Source: Chamaecyparis obtusa (taxonomy: Eukaryota > Streptophyta > Pinopsida > Cupressales > Cupressaceae). Taken from it: 64,000 nt of DNA. Positions 45,323-56,889 of this stretch are shown here, piece by piece (the stretch's first letter is position 1; every line of letters starts with the position of its first letter). Below the pieces are notes generated by a model. The model made no database searches. It saw nothing but the letters and a program-made list of their open reading frames with translations, and was not told the DNA's origin. Position numbers and translations under genes: made by a program. The stretch covers positions 434,001 to 498,000 of the forward strand of contig BSBK01005139.1 of NCBI GenBank assembly GCA_027943335.1, read 5' to 3'.

Positions 45323-48311
45323 TGAGGGCCTAATTGTCTTGTCTGGGTGTGATCTACTTCTCCCAGTGATTCTGAATTTTTGCCATGCCTGCAAGAGCCA
45401 TGCATCCCCAACTAGAGCCACTGTTAGGCCATTTTTCTTTCATAACAAAAATCCTTTGAAAATGGCCTCCTCCCTACAAATGTTTTTGTTAAATGTCCTA
45501 CCCTGTGTTCTTCATGTTGTCACCAAGCTCTAGTCCAATTTGCATGTGCTGAATCACCAAACCTAGAAAGATTTGTAATTTCTAAGGTCTGCAAGAATTT
45601 ATTTCAAACTCTGCCACAGTATCGAAAACCCATAGTGTTTTCAAAAACTCATGATGTTTTTAGCTTCCCTGCTACCTTTTGGTCTGTCATTAATCCTGTA
45701 TGTTTTCTATCTCTTGCCGAAAACCTGCGTTGTTTTCAACCCTTTGCCTTCAAGCTTTGTGCACTTGTCTTTTGGTGCTGAAAACTTTGTGTGTTTTCGA
45801 CCTCGATCTTAACTACGCAAGTCTGACTGGATGGTGGGTCCAGACTCTTCCTGATTGGTTGTTGCATGGCCGCATGTCAAACTTTTCTAACATGCGATCA
45901 TGCGACCGCTTGTTACCTAGCCGTGTGGGTCCTAGTCCTATTCAGCTGCCTGGCGGTCTACTTTGTCTTAGGTGCGCAAGTGCGACGAAGTGGGGCCAGT
46001 TTCTTCAAAGCGATAGAGGGAGGAGATCAATGGTCGGCATGTGATCACATGGAATATTCTTTCCCCATGCGATCATGCACCTGTCATTGATTTTGTTTGT
46101 TCCAAGCATCTCTTCGGTGAAGTGGGCCCGGTGTCAGAGGGTGGCAGGGGGCATGTTCTTATTAGCTATCGCATGGCTGCATGTCAGACTTTTTTGACAT
46201 GTGATCATGTGACCACTTGCCATCTGTCTGCATGGATCCCAGTTCTTAGCAGTTGGTGGTTGCTGTTTGGTTGGTCTGAGGTGATGATGTGGCAGCCTGG
46301 GGTTGGCTATCGCATGATCGCATAGCCCAATTTTTGGCTATGTGATCATGTGATTGCTTGCCACGTGTCCCTAGGGCCTGGTAGCAGGTGATGGAGCATC
46401 TTCTGGATGCTAAGTGGCAGTGTTCTATTGGCCAATGAGTGACAGATGTGGTGGTCTAATGGCCTTGTCACATGATCGCAAGGGCCATTTCCACAGCTTA
46501 CGATCATGTGAGAAAACCCCTAGTGTTGACTCCCTGCGATGGTGGTTATGGTGGCGATTAATGTTCGTGGGTTGTCGCATGTTCACATAGCCCATCTCTA
46601 GGCTATGCGATCATGCAACAGGGTGCCACGTGTGCTGGGGCCCATCTGTATTTGTTGGTGGTCACGTTGGTAGGTGGTGTTGTGGTGATCTCCGGTTGGT
46701 CCGAGCTGGCAGGATGATAAGGTTTGAATGCGGGCCCAGGTGGGGGTATCTCGGCGGTGACATAACAGCCGGCAAGGTGCATGGTAATGGCTTGTCGCAT
46801 GTTCACATGAGCCAGTTTTCCAGCTTGCAAACAAGCGACAAACCCTTTTGTGGCAAGCGGCAGCATCGGTAGTTATAAAGAAGGTAGTGGGAAGTGGCGT
46901 GTCACATGTTCGCATAGCACATTTTCGGGCTATGCGATCATGCGAAAACTATCTGGCATCGCTGTTGCAGAATTGACCCGAGGTGTCTGGATGTTTTAAA
47001 AACTCAAGCCCGCGAAGTGCATTGTGATCGTTTGGACTTGTAGAGAGTTTTTGTAACAGAAAGGATTGGTTTTAAATGTTTTCTTGGCTAGATTTGACTG
47101 GTTTGGTGGCACTTGTTGCTGCGATGTGGTCCAAAATGTTTGATAGTTAATTGCAGGGATTTGTACCATATAGGAATGATTTCAATCTTGGCTCGAGAAG
47201 TGTTTGCAAGTGGTTGATTAGACTGGTTTTTATGGCAATCTCCTGGTCTTATGGCCTGATCTTAATATCAGTCTAAGATTTTTTCTCTTTGGGTTGCCTA
47301 ACTTTCATGCCCCTGCAATAAATTTTTGACCGTTTCCAATGGGTTTAGTTGTTGTAACCTATACCCTAGCTGTCTAAAGCTTGTTGCATCCTATCTTTGG
47401 GATTCCAGGTCAGCTAGTGGTATAAATGGTCAAATTTTTGACTTGTTCAGGGTTCCAGTTTCGAAGTTCTAAAGTGTTCCTAGTCTTGGATCCAAGATTG
47501 TAATACTTTTGCATTCGGTATTTTTTTGATGATAGAGAAAAAGTTGCAGGTCTAAGCTGTAATTTGCAAGCTTGACTCCTCTGGTTTGACTGTTTTCACT
47601 TAAGGATTCTTCATACTTAATACAAGTACAGGACTCTTATCTCTCCTTTGTGTCAACTTAGATAGATTCTGAACTTTCTAGTTCTCTGCATATTATTTTA
47701 TGTATATGTATCCATTCTTGAGTTCTAATCCAAGATTAGATGAAATGATGCTTTAGATGGAACATAGGTCTATCTTGTTGTCTATGTAAGGATATCTCAT
47801 AAGTAGTGAAGGGGATTGTAGGTGTACGTTTATGGCTTGAAATCTTAGCTATTGTCTGGTGTGTGTAGCATTCATGTTCTAGGAGATCTTGCCCAATGGA
47901 TGAGGCACTGGCCTGAATGATTATCCCTTTATCAACAAATACTGATTGTTGTTGTTATGATCCCAAAGGCATAAATGAAGATCCATTCCTTAAGTTTGCA
48001 GTATTTGGCTGTGTAAGGTTCTACCCCATAGCAATGGAGAGTCAATGAGTGTGTGGTTAACATTCAGTACTTTCTTGCTATCCATTTATCTGTTATTCAA
48101 AACTAGTTCTTGGTGTATGAAGTCTATTTTATACTAGGTTAGGTGCACCTGCCTTGGTTTTGCAGAGCCAGAAGCAAAAGAGGGCATATTAAGTCCCTAT
48201 AGTTGGTCCAATTACCCTAAGACCTCATAACATTTTGGAGCTAACCATTCCTAAAATCCATCTGAGGGTATATTGGCAGCCTTATGGCATAAGAGTTTTC
48301 GAACACCAACA
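45323..48311 (+). repeat. 3' LTR of the gag-only element (~2.99 kb)
   Basis: 46159-48311 matches the 5' LTR. 45323-46158 has no counterpart there but carries two more copies of the palindrome (about 45861-45906, and a weaker one at 46032-46081), as expected if it is U3 sequence lost from the truncated 5' LTR. It ends ...GAACACCAACA before TAATTATCTATAG of copy 2. The left border is inferred from the polypurine tract. Confidence 0.72.
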
Positions 48312-48312
48312 T

Positions 48313-49925
48313 AATTATCTATAGATTGCAATACTTATCGTTGCCATTAAGGTAATAGACTTAATTGAAGTCAATTGTCCCTGCATAACGCAAGTTAAAT
48401 GACTATAACTATTGCTGAAAAATTACCTCCTTCCATGAAATATAATTTTGTAACTGCAGATTCATAAAGAAAAGTAAGAAGATTCTTTGCTTGTGTTGTA
48501 AAATTAATGTTGTGAGTTTTTTTAAAATAATAATGAGTGTTCTAGTAAAATGTTTTATTTTAATTTATAAATAAGATTGTTCTTTTTTTAATTTTATTTT
48601 ATGATGTAAATTTATAACTTTTATAAATTAATATTTCTTTTTTAGTTTCTAATTTATATTAAAAGATTATTATATATAATTTTTATTTTAAATAATAATT
48701 TTTATTTTATTTTTATTAATATAAATAAATATATTTATTTTAAATTATATTTTCTTTCTATTCTAAAATATAAATTATACAATGTAATTGAAATGTATAA
48801 TTTAATATAAAAGATTTAATTCAAATTAAAATGTATAGTCAAATATAAAGTAATAAACATGATGTTAATTTAAAATGTAAAAATATACTAACAATTGCAC
48901 CCCCAACAAGGTGCAATGGTTACGTTGATAAGAATATTTACTCAAGTAAAATATAGAAGGGCGGGGAGAAAAACTTAAGTAATTTTAGTCCAGTGTAAGA
49001 GGACAATTAACTTAAATTGTACGAGACATGTTAATCATTAGTCTAATACACTAGTCATGTATAATACATTTGCTAGTGTTTTTTTTAATTTTCAAGACCT
49101 AAATAACAATAGAAAAATTATGTCTACATATTGTTGAGTTGAGCGCAAGCAATGTTTTTGATCAATATACATGCTAGATTCTTGAAATTGACTCATTTTA
49201 GTTGATTCTCTCATGGGCTAGAGTAGTTTTTTTTTAGAAGAGAAATTTACAATAACAATGGAATTAATGCTTCAATAATAATTGATCCTCATGTTCTGGA
49301 CATAGGATGACTGGGTTGACTATTATTTCATGGCTTCCACACACAATCTTTAGGTTTATAATTATAATCCATCTATATACATGTACCAATAGAAACCTTT
49401 AGTATAAAATTTTATAAAATTTTAATAATTGAAGAGATTGTGATTTTTATTTTTTAACGATGTCTTGATTCACTCACCACGAGATACTTGATACGAGACA
49501 ATGCCTATATTCCCTCAAGCATTATTGTTCCAACCTATTTTCACTCAAAGCTATACACTGAATGTATTTTTTAGGAAGAAATATTTTGTGTTTTGAACTC
49601 CATCTAATATATCTATTCTGCATTGATTCTTTTTCTCTAGCTTATGGCCAAAGTTTGAAACATCTAATGCTTGGACAATTGCTTTCAATGTCAAATCCAA
49701 CGCATTGGGTAGTGAGGACTAATGATGCTACAATACTTATTTCTTTGAATGGAAGATGCTTAGTTTCTATGAGATCTCTAAAGCACTAATATTTAATAAT
49801 AGGAAATCATTTTAATGGAGTATGAATTCCAACTATGCCTAAATACATGTTTTTCCCTCAAACTTGAATCATATCAGTGGATGTGTTGTCCAAATTAAGA
49901 ACACATAAATATTGTATTGAAGTTA
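48313..49925. repeat. Segmental duplication, copy 2, right part
   Basis: Resumes the match to copy 1 at AATTATCTATAG (35307) and follows it with small indels to ATATTGTATTGAA. Copy 1 continues CTTAGGGGAG, while copy 2 switches to GTTAGGATTAG and the telomere-like array, with TTAGG shared at the breakpoint. Confidence 0.88.
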
Positions 49926-51545
49926 GGATTAGTATCATGGTTAGGGTTAGGGTTTAGAGTTAGGATTAGTATCATGGTTAGGGTTAGGGTTAGGGGCCTA
50001 GTTAGGATTATGGTTATGCTTATGATTTATGATTAAGGTTAGGTTTACAATGGTAATTATAGTTAAGGGTATGGTTAGCTTTTGAGAAAGGGTTAGGAGT
50101 AAATATATGGTTAAGCTTAATTTAAGGGTTAGGGTCAGAATTATGATTAGAGTGTATTTTATTATTTTGATTATATTAAGATTATGATCATGTTTAGGGT
50201 TTTAATTAGGATTAGGATTTAGGTTCAAGGTTAGGATTAGGGTTCAGGTTTGGGATTTAGGATTAGGATCAAGGTTTGGATTTTAGGATTAGGATTATTA
50301 GTTAGGGTAAAGATTTATATCATGTTTAGTATTGTGTTTGGGGTTATGGTTTTGAATAGGATTAGGATTTGGATTAGGGTTTATGATTTAGGATTAGGTT
50401 TATGGGTAGGGTTAGGGTTTTGATTAGAATTAGTGTTACATTTTTATTAGGGTTAGGGTTAGGATTATGGTTAAGATTAAAGTTAGGATTATGGTTAGGG
50501 TAATGGTTTAATATTAGGGTTTAGGATTAGGGTTAGGATTTAATATTTAGGTTAGGGTTGGGATTGGGATTGGGGTTTCATATTAGGATCACAATTAGGA
50601 TCATGATTAGCTTTAAAGTTTATACCATGGTTGGAATTATGATTATGGTAAGATATGCATTAGGGTTAGGATTTAATATAGGGTTAAGATAAGGGGATTT
50701 ACACCATGGTTAGGGGTAGACTTGGATTTAGGGAATGATTTACAATCTTGTTTAGGATTAAGGGTATGGTTAGAGTTAGGCTTCAATGTTTGGATTAGGG
50801 TTTAGTATTTAAGGTTAGTATTACAGCTAGATTTATGATTAGGGCTAATATAATTATATTATATTAGGATGATGGTTAGGGTTTTGATTATTATTAGGAT
50901 TAGGGATTAAGATTATAGTTAAAATTATGGTTAGAGTTAGGGTTTTCATCATGGTAAGTAATATATGGTTAAGTTTAGGATTTTGATTAAAATTAAGTTT
51001 TAGGGTTAGGATTAAAGGATTATGGTTGTGGTAAGGGTTTACATAATAGTTACCATTACAGTTAGGATTAGGTTTTAGGGTTTAAGATGGGGATTAAGCT
51101 ATGGACTAGGATAATGGTTTGTATTACAATAGTCTTAGGACTATGGTTCATGATTTAGCATTAGAATTATAGCAAGGTTTAGGATTTAGGGTTTGAATTA
51201 TGTTTATGATTAGGGTAAGAATTTTGATTAGAATTAGGGTTTAGAGATATCGTTAGGATTATGAATAGAGTAAGGGTTTATATCATGGTTAATATTATAT
51301 AACTAGGGATATGGTTTATGTTAGGATTATGATTTAGGACTAGAGTTAGGATGAAGGATTAGGGTATGTGAGTAGGATTAATGTTACAAATGGGATTCAC
51401 ATCATGGTTAGTATTATGGTTAGGGTTAGCATTTTGATTAAGATTATCTTTTAGGATTAGTGTAAGGATAAGGTTTAAGGTTTATTCCATGGTTAAAGTT
51501 AAGGTTGGGTTTAGGGTTTAAGTTATGGATATGGGGTAAAAGTAG
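49921..51545 (+). repeat. Degenerate telomere-like array, TTAGGG orientation
   Basis: About 1.6 kb built mostly from GGTTAGGGTTAGG-type units, mixing 6- and 7-base spacing with many variants (TTAGGATT, TTATGGTT, TTTAGGGTT). Few runs of perfect plant TTTAGGG units occur. The G-rich strand is + here. This is interstitial, not a chromosome end, since other DNA lies on both sides. Confidence 0.9.
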
Positions 51546-53035
51546 AAACCTGTGTCACACTTTTATAAAGGAAAAAGTCAACAACACACAAATTGTTCAA
51601 CTTTAACAACATAACAATGGTATTTGTACTTAGAATTTTAAGATGATGTAAATTGATGAAATGTGTAAAATGAGATGAAGTTTATGGTTATAATTTTTAG
51701 AAAAAAAAGAACAAGAATTGACATAATTTTTTAATTTTGAAGTCCAGTTTATATGTGCTAAAAAATGTTGAAAATCTTGGGTCTAGTTCCCACCAAAAAA
51801 GTATATGCAAATAATCATGTTTTCCTCTAATTTCAAAATATGTTATAGATGACATGTATAGCTAGTGCAGAAAAGAAGAAAGATTGGTTTTTGATGTATA
51901 TTTTCTCTGATATAACTAGTCAAATTTGAACTTATCCAAAATTGACAATTTTCATCTCCCACCAAATTTCCCCTATCAAATCTACACGATTTAGAAAAAA
52001 AATTACATATTCTTGAAGAGGACTCTCGCCTCTAGTGTTAAATATAAATTTTAATTTTTTCTGACATTCTTGAAGAGGACTCTCTCTTTGGAATTTTCTA
52101 AATGATTACATCTTGTGTGTACCAAGTGATATATTCTCAATATATAATTCTACATCTGATAGTTCTAGTATTATAAGTATCTAAAGTCTCGTAATTAATG
52201 AACTAAAAGACACATTGATAATGATGTTTGAAAAAATGAGTATTTCACTAATCGGGATTGATGTTATTTCTTAAATAATGGCACGTAATCCCACATAATA
52301 TCTTGTTTAAGGCCAAGCCACCTAGGAACTCTACACAATATGACAATCTAATTTCAAGATGGAGGTTAAGGTTCAAGATACTTTTCTTAGTCAAGGAATA
52401 ATAAAATAGCCATTACTCAAACATATTATGCAACTATTGGCTATAGTCTTTTAGGTTGAATTCAACCAAATATATTAATTGCCTCATACTATGAAAGATG
52501 GTCATCAATAAAGAATTTATTTTAAAACAATAATGCACTTAAGTATGATTGTAGATACGCATTCAATAGAATCAAATTCCTATTTAAAATTATTCCATCA
52601 CAATCTTTGTTAAGTATTTAGACTTAGAGAAAACATACAAAGAACTACTTTTGTGAGGCTTAAAATCCTATTTATGAAATTTGGCAACACTATAACCATT
52701 GAACAAACATAACCATAGCACCATTTTCCTTGTTCTCATGACAACTTCCTTATTGGAGCTAATGTTTTAGAAAGTTAATAACAGCTTCTAATCATATAAA
52801 ACCCCACCTTTGAATCTGAAGGAAGTTTCCTAACCGATGAATTTGTAACATTGAGAACTTGTTCAGCCATAAATTGAAGTTACCATTATATCTCAAACTT
52901 ATCTAGGCATTGAATCTATCCTTTCGCCTAGTTTCCAGGCTTTACATCAATATATTTGTTGAAGAGGCTTTAGAAAACAGGAGAGTGTAAAAATAGGGTT
53001 CTACAACCCTTGCCAGCGTCCTCCCGCCTGTGAAA
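51546..53035. other. AT-rich intergenic sequence
   Basis: No gene recognised. A short phrase TTCTTGAAGAGGACTCTC is repeated at about 52010 and 52068. Confidence 0.4.
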
Positions 53036-53345
53036 AAAATGGTAAGTTTTTGGAACAGAGTATAAACATTCATCAAAGCATAATGAAGGTAGGTTTCATA
53101 GACTTCTTTCATCGAAAATGCTTTGCAGCTATGTACGCAAAATGTGAATGCACAAACAAGGTACAACAAGATGCCTCAAAGACACGCATGCTCATGGACT
53201 TGCAATGGTTGCAGGAAATGCAAAATGGATTCGTTAGAAACTTTCAAGCAAATGCAAACAGCAGGCATAAAACCAAATCCTTCACCTGTGTGCTCTCAGC
53301 TTGTGCCAAAATGGACTTGTAGTGCAATGTTCTTGCGATAACCTT
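53036..53345 (+). pseudogene. PPR-protein fragment
   Basis: Pentatricopeptide blocks in alternating frames: EQSINIHQSIMKVGFI (GxxIHxxxxKxGF type), AAMYAKCE, CSWTCNGC, SLETFKQMQTAGIKPNPSP (the ETFxxMQxAGIKPN signature) and TCVLSACAKM. Frame changes and stops show a pseudogene. The blocks resemble those of the fragment at 30.1 kb, including QSIM and the AKM block, so both probably come from related PPR genes. Confidence 0.85.
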
Positions 53346-53780
53346 GGAAGACATGTAAGCAAAATTTGGAAACATTCACTAGGCATGAAATACGAAAGGC
53401 TAATGGGGTCTCACGACTTCCATGATTGCAGGATGAGCACCAAAATGGATTTCTGAAAAGGCTTTGGATTCCTTCCAACTGAGGTCGTTCCCCCTCCCAC
53501 TTGAAGCCCCTCTATAAACTCTAACTATCTGCTACAAAACTCCGCTTTCTTCGTCATCACGGCTCCATTTTTTATCATGGGGCCAGCCATAGACAAACAC
53601 CTCCGGTCAAATCAATCAATGCAAGCATGGAGGCCCATACCTCTTTCTCTCCCTCACGTCCATCTCTCTTCCATGGCGTAGCAGACACGCCTCTGTCTGC
53701 ACCAAAAGACAAAGAAAAAAATTTCATCTACAATTCAGATGATGTAATCATGAATATGTGATGTAATCATGAATATGATA

Positions 53781-54207
53781 TACTGAAATTTTCAAGAAAA
53801 TTTATTGTATTTTCTGCATTTTCAAATGTACGTTTCATTCTTAATACAGTATTGATTGTGTGTTTCTTTATTTTGTTTTTTGATTTCGTTGTCAACAACC
53901 ACATTGGCCTACTGAAATTTTCAAGAAAATCTATTGTATTTTCTGCATTTTCAAATGTACGTTTCGTATGGAGGATAGGGGCCATGCTTTCTTAATACAG
54001 TATTGATTGTGTTGTTTCTTTATTTTGTTTTTTGATTTCGTTGTCAACAACTGCATTAGCCTACTAAAATTTTCAAGAAAATTTATTATATTTTCTGTAT
54101 TTTCAAATGTACGTTTCATAGAGGATAGGGGCCGTGCTTTCTTAATACAGTATTGATTGTGTTGTTTCTTTATTTTATTTTTTGATTTTTGGTCAACAAC
54201 CATATTA
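53781..54207. repeat. Three tandem ~130-150-bp repeats upstream of the dirigent gene
   Basis: Copies start at about 53781, 53910 and 54062 with TACTGAAATTTTCAAGAAAA. Copy 1 lacks a ~22-bp segment (around GGATAGGGGCC) that copies 2 and 3 carry. Each ends near GTCAACAACCACATT. The array ends about 240 bp upstream of the dirigent TATA box. Confidence 0.9.
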
Positions 54208-54442
54208 ACAGGGATGTGACATTTGACCAATCTAAAAAAACAATTTTTTGATCTTTAGTACATTTTGTATGGAGAGCTTAACCACCCTGATCACATCAGT
54301 TTACAAAAAGAGGAAACAATACTAAAGTGCCAGTCTAGTCTGCCATTTTCCAACTATAGAACAAGAAAAGTATATGCACATTTTCTGATGCATTCTTGAC
54401 TGATACAACGTAAGTGAGTCTTAGCTGTGAAGCCCATTTTCC

Positions 54443-54450
54443 TATAAAGA
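54443..54450 (+). promoter_or_regulatory. TATA box of the dirigent gene
   Basis: CCTATAAAGAGG, about 100 bp upstream of the ATG at 54547. This gives a predicted transcription start near 54475 and a short 5' leader. Confidence 0.65.
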
Positions 54451-54546
54451 GGGGCAAATTGTGAAAGGCTCTGCACAGCCTTGTTATTGGTCTTTTATGT
54501 TGTTTTGGTTTTGTGTGTGTGGGTTAAGTCTGCCTTAAACAACACC

Positions 54547-55107
54547 ATGGGAAAGATTAGCCTAATGGGTATTCTGATTGCATTAGTAGTCATTTTGTTC
54601 TGTTTCAACATTGTGAATGTCAATGGTGGGAGTCATAAATTGACGTTGAAGAAGAAGATAACCAATTTGCAGTTTTATATGCACGATGTGGTGAGGGGGG
54701 AGAACGTCACAGCAGTGCAAGTGGCACCACAGGCTCCTATGAATTTCTCTTCAGGTGCTTCCTTTTTTGGTCCATTGTATGTTATTGATGACCCACTAAC
54801 TGAGACTCCTGATCCTAAGTCAAGGTTGTTAGGCAGGGCACAGGGGATGTATGCCATGTCATCTGTGGAAGAACTCAGTCTGCTCATGGCTCTCACTTAC
54901 TCCATAGACACTGGAAAGTTCAAAGGCAGCTCATTGAGTATTGTGGGTAAGAACATGGTATTGAGAGATCAGAGGGAGCTTCCTGTTGTGGGAGGAAGTG
55001 GGCACTTCAGGATGGCCAGAGGCTATGCCTTGGCCCACACCCACTCCATTCAAGGCCCAAATGCTGTTATTGGATACAATGTTACTGTCTTCCACTATGG
55101 ACCTTAG
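54547..55107 (+). CDS. Dirigent-like protein, 186 aa
   Basis: Dirigent proteins are secreted beta-barrels that steer stereospecific coupling of phenoxy radicals, as in lignan formation in the cell wall. The ATG in CACCATGG context is preferred over the upstream non-ATG extension. Residues 1-27 are a hydrophobic signal peptide (ISLMGILIALVVILFCF). The dirigent domain is at ~38-186: FYMHDVVRGENVTAVQVA, FGPLYVIDDPLTETPDPKS, GRAQGMYAMSS, FKGSSLSIVGKN, RELPVVGGSGHFRMARGYA and the C-terminal VIGYNVTVFHYGP. N-glycosylation sites are N53, N66 and N178. The length is normal, there is no intron and no frame damage. The HD-VRG-N-TAV pattern is closer to the DIR-b/d group than to pinoresinol-forming DIR-a members, so its product is unknown. 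It sits between facing telomere-like arrays. Confidence 0.95.
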   Translation: MGKISLMGILIALVVILFCFNIVNVNGGSHKLTLKKKITNLQFYMHDVVRGENVTAVQVAPQAPMNFSSGASFFGPLYVIDDPLTETPDPKSRLLGRAQGMYAMSSVEELSLLMALTYSIDTGKFKGSSLSIVGKNMVLRDQRELPVVGGSGHFRMARGYALAHTHSIQGPNAVIGYNVTVFHYGP

Positions 55108-55497
55108 ATGATCTAAACCATTCCTACTACTATTTGTTATGTAAATGAAATATGAAGATGTTTATAATTATAGAAAATGGTGGTCAGTTAAGCAGATAGG
55201 TTTTTCAGGCTGTGTTCTTGTCATTGAAGAGGGATTTTCCCATGAAAATAACCCAGGTTCAATCCTTATTGCCCTTCGTATGTATTCTGAGAGCATAGGT
55301 TTTCTTCCAAAACAGTTATAGGTTTTCCATCATCCTTAGTTATCTTGAAGAGTGTTTAAGAGTTCATTTGTCAAATGCTTCACCAGTAATATGATGATAT
55401 ATTCTCTAATGACGATAATAATTATTTGCAGAATTTTTAAATTTATTTTCTTTATGTATTATGTGATCTATCACAATGAAATAGTCATACAAAAGAT

Positions 55498-56130
55498 AGT
55501 ATTTAGATGAAATTTGAAGATACACCAAAGAATGTTCAGAAAGATTTGGATACACATGCATAATGCAAAAAGACATTTATGGACAGAATGAATTTAACAA
55601 ATACTAATAGCTGTAATATAAAACTATGTCATTTATTCAAACACGGTGTAACCATATTTTGAGTTGAAGTTACTAGTATTGACAAATAGATCATAGATCC
55701 GTCATCAAGATAAGGTGATTATAGACAAAAATAGTATTTTGATGAAACTTGAAGACACATCAAAGAATGTCCAAAAAGATTTCAGATGTATATACATACT
55801 GCAAAAAGACATCAACATGATGAATTTATCAGATGCTAATAATGGTACAACAAAGTCACTTTTTGCAATTATTTAAAATATTAAATAATCAAGCTTTATG
55901 GTGAAGCTATAATTGATGATTCAAATCATGTTCCACGAACCATCACCAAGATGAAATAACCATTAAAAAGTATAGTATTTTGATGAAACTTAAAGATACA
56001 CCAAAAAATATCCTTTTTTTTTCAGATGTATATAAAAATAAATATTTACAAATTTGATGAATTCAACATATGCTAATAATTGTACAACAAAATCAGTTTT
56101 CCACTTATTCAACCATTTGTGTTGTTCAAA
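55498..56130. repeat. Three tandem ~235-240-bp repeats downstream of the dirigent gene
   Basis: Copies begin AGTATTT-GATGAAA-TTGAAGA-ACA at about 55498, 55732 and 55973. Each continues with AAAGACAT, GATGAATT, TGCTAATA-TGTA and, in the first two copies, ends near CATCA-CAAGAT. The third copy is partial and runs into the segment duplicated at 60.14 kb. Confidence 0.85.
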
Positions 56131-56343
56131 TCCAGCAGTCAGTCAATAATCCACTGTAGCTGCTGAAATTCTAGGACATAAACCCATTTGTGTGCATCAA
56201 AATTTAATTTTATTTTGTATTAATTAAGATTTGAAGTTTTTAATATAAAGTTAGATCCAGTATTTATATTAGTAAAAAATTTAATAAGTTATAATATTTT
56301 ATAAGTTGAATGATATTGTAATTTTTATAAGGTTTTGTAATTT
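56082..56343. repeat. Direct repeat, left copy (matches 60141-60412)
   Basis: TTGTACAACAAAATCAGTTT through TTGTAATTTTTATAAGGTTTT recurs in the same orientation at 60141-60412. Together they bracket the second telomere-like array, the (TA)n tract and the foldback element. Confidence 0.9.
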
Positions 56344-56885
56344 ATGATTTCTTTGAGATCCAATTTGACAAGTATACAAGAATAATTGTACATTCGTGCA
56401 CAAATATAATCAAAGTTGTGGAGAACACAATGTTATCAATTGATTATGTTCAGGAACTAGAAATAATCCAGATGGAAGATGTTGTGAAAGTTCTATGCGA
56501 GACATCTGCAAAAGTGGATGCATTTCTGTCAATGATGAAAGAAGTCTACCACAATCATTGTACAAATAAGGGTCACAATACCAACTTTATCGTTGAAGAA
56601 TATGTGATTTACTTGCATCATTACGAAGAATTTTTTTTTAATTTAGATCATTCGTATCTTGGCTTTCACACTTCTTACTTCATCTAAATAGTTGTATTGG
56701 GACTTATATTTCTCCTTTCATCTATGTAAGTTTCATCAACAAGATAAAAAATAAATAGTTTTGACTATTCGACTGATGTTTACCCCTATATGTGCAAGGT
56801 TTTGCAACATGTTTTGTTGAACTCTATATTTTTAATATTAATTCCTTCAATGGATGTGCCAAATAAATGTGAGAAATTAATTATA
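56344..56885. other. Spacer before the second telomere-like array
   Basis: An 89-codon open frame (56418-56687, start MENTMLSIDYVQELEIIQME) shows no family signature and may be chance. Nothing else is seen. Confidence 0.35.
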
Positions 56886-56889
56886 AGGG

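Larger units (their letters stand above)
40290..48311 (+). mobile_element. Non-autonomous gag-only LTR retrotransposon
   Basis: Long direct repeats at 40290-42434 and 46159-48311 flank a ~3-kb interior. The interior has a primer site directly after the first repeat, a long gag-type frame and a polypurine tract. No protease, RT, RNase H or integrase is visible, so it needs enzymes from a partner (TR-GAG type). It splits copy 2 of the segmental duplication, so it inserted after that duplication. The 5' LTR appears truncated on its left: the 3' LTR seems to start near 45323, about 830 bp further upstream than the matching part. The same event probably removed the ~115 bp of host sequence missing at the left junction. 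Confidence 0.87.

Noticed and set aside
49921..51545. A true chromosome end
   Set aside because: Units are highly degenerate and ordinary sequence continues on both sides, so it is interstitial.
54481..54546. 22-codon N-terminal extension of the dirigent frame
   Set aside because: It starts with TTG, lies in the expected leader after the TATA box, and the ATG at 54547 has a strong context and begins a normal signal peptide.
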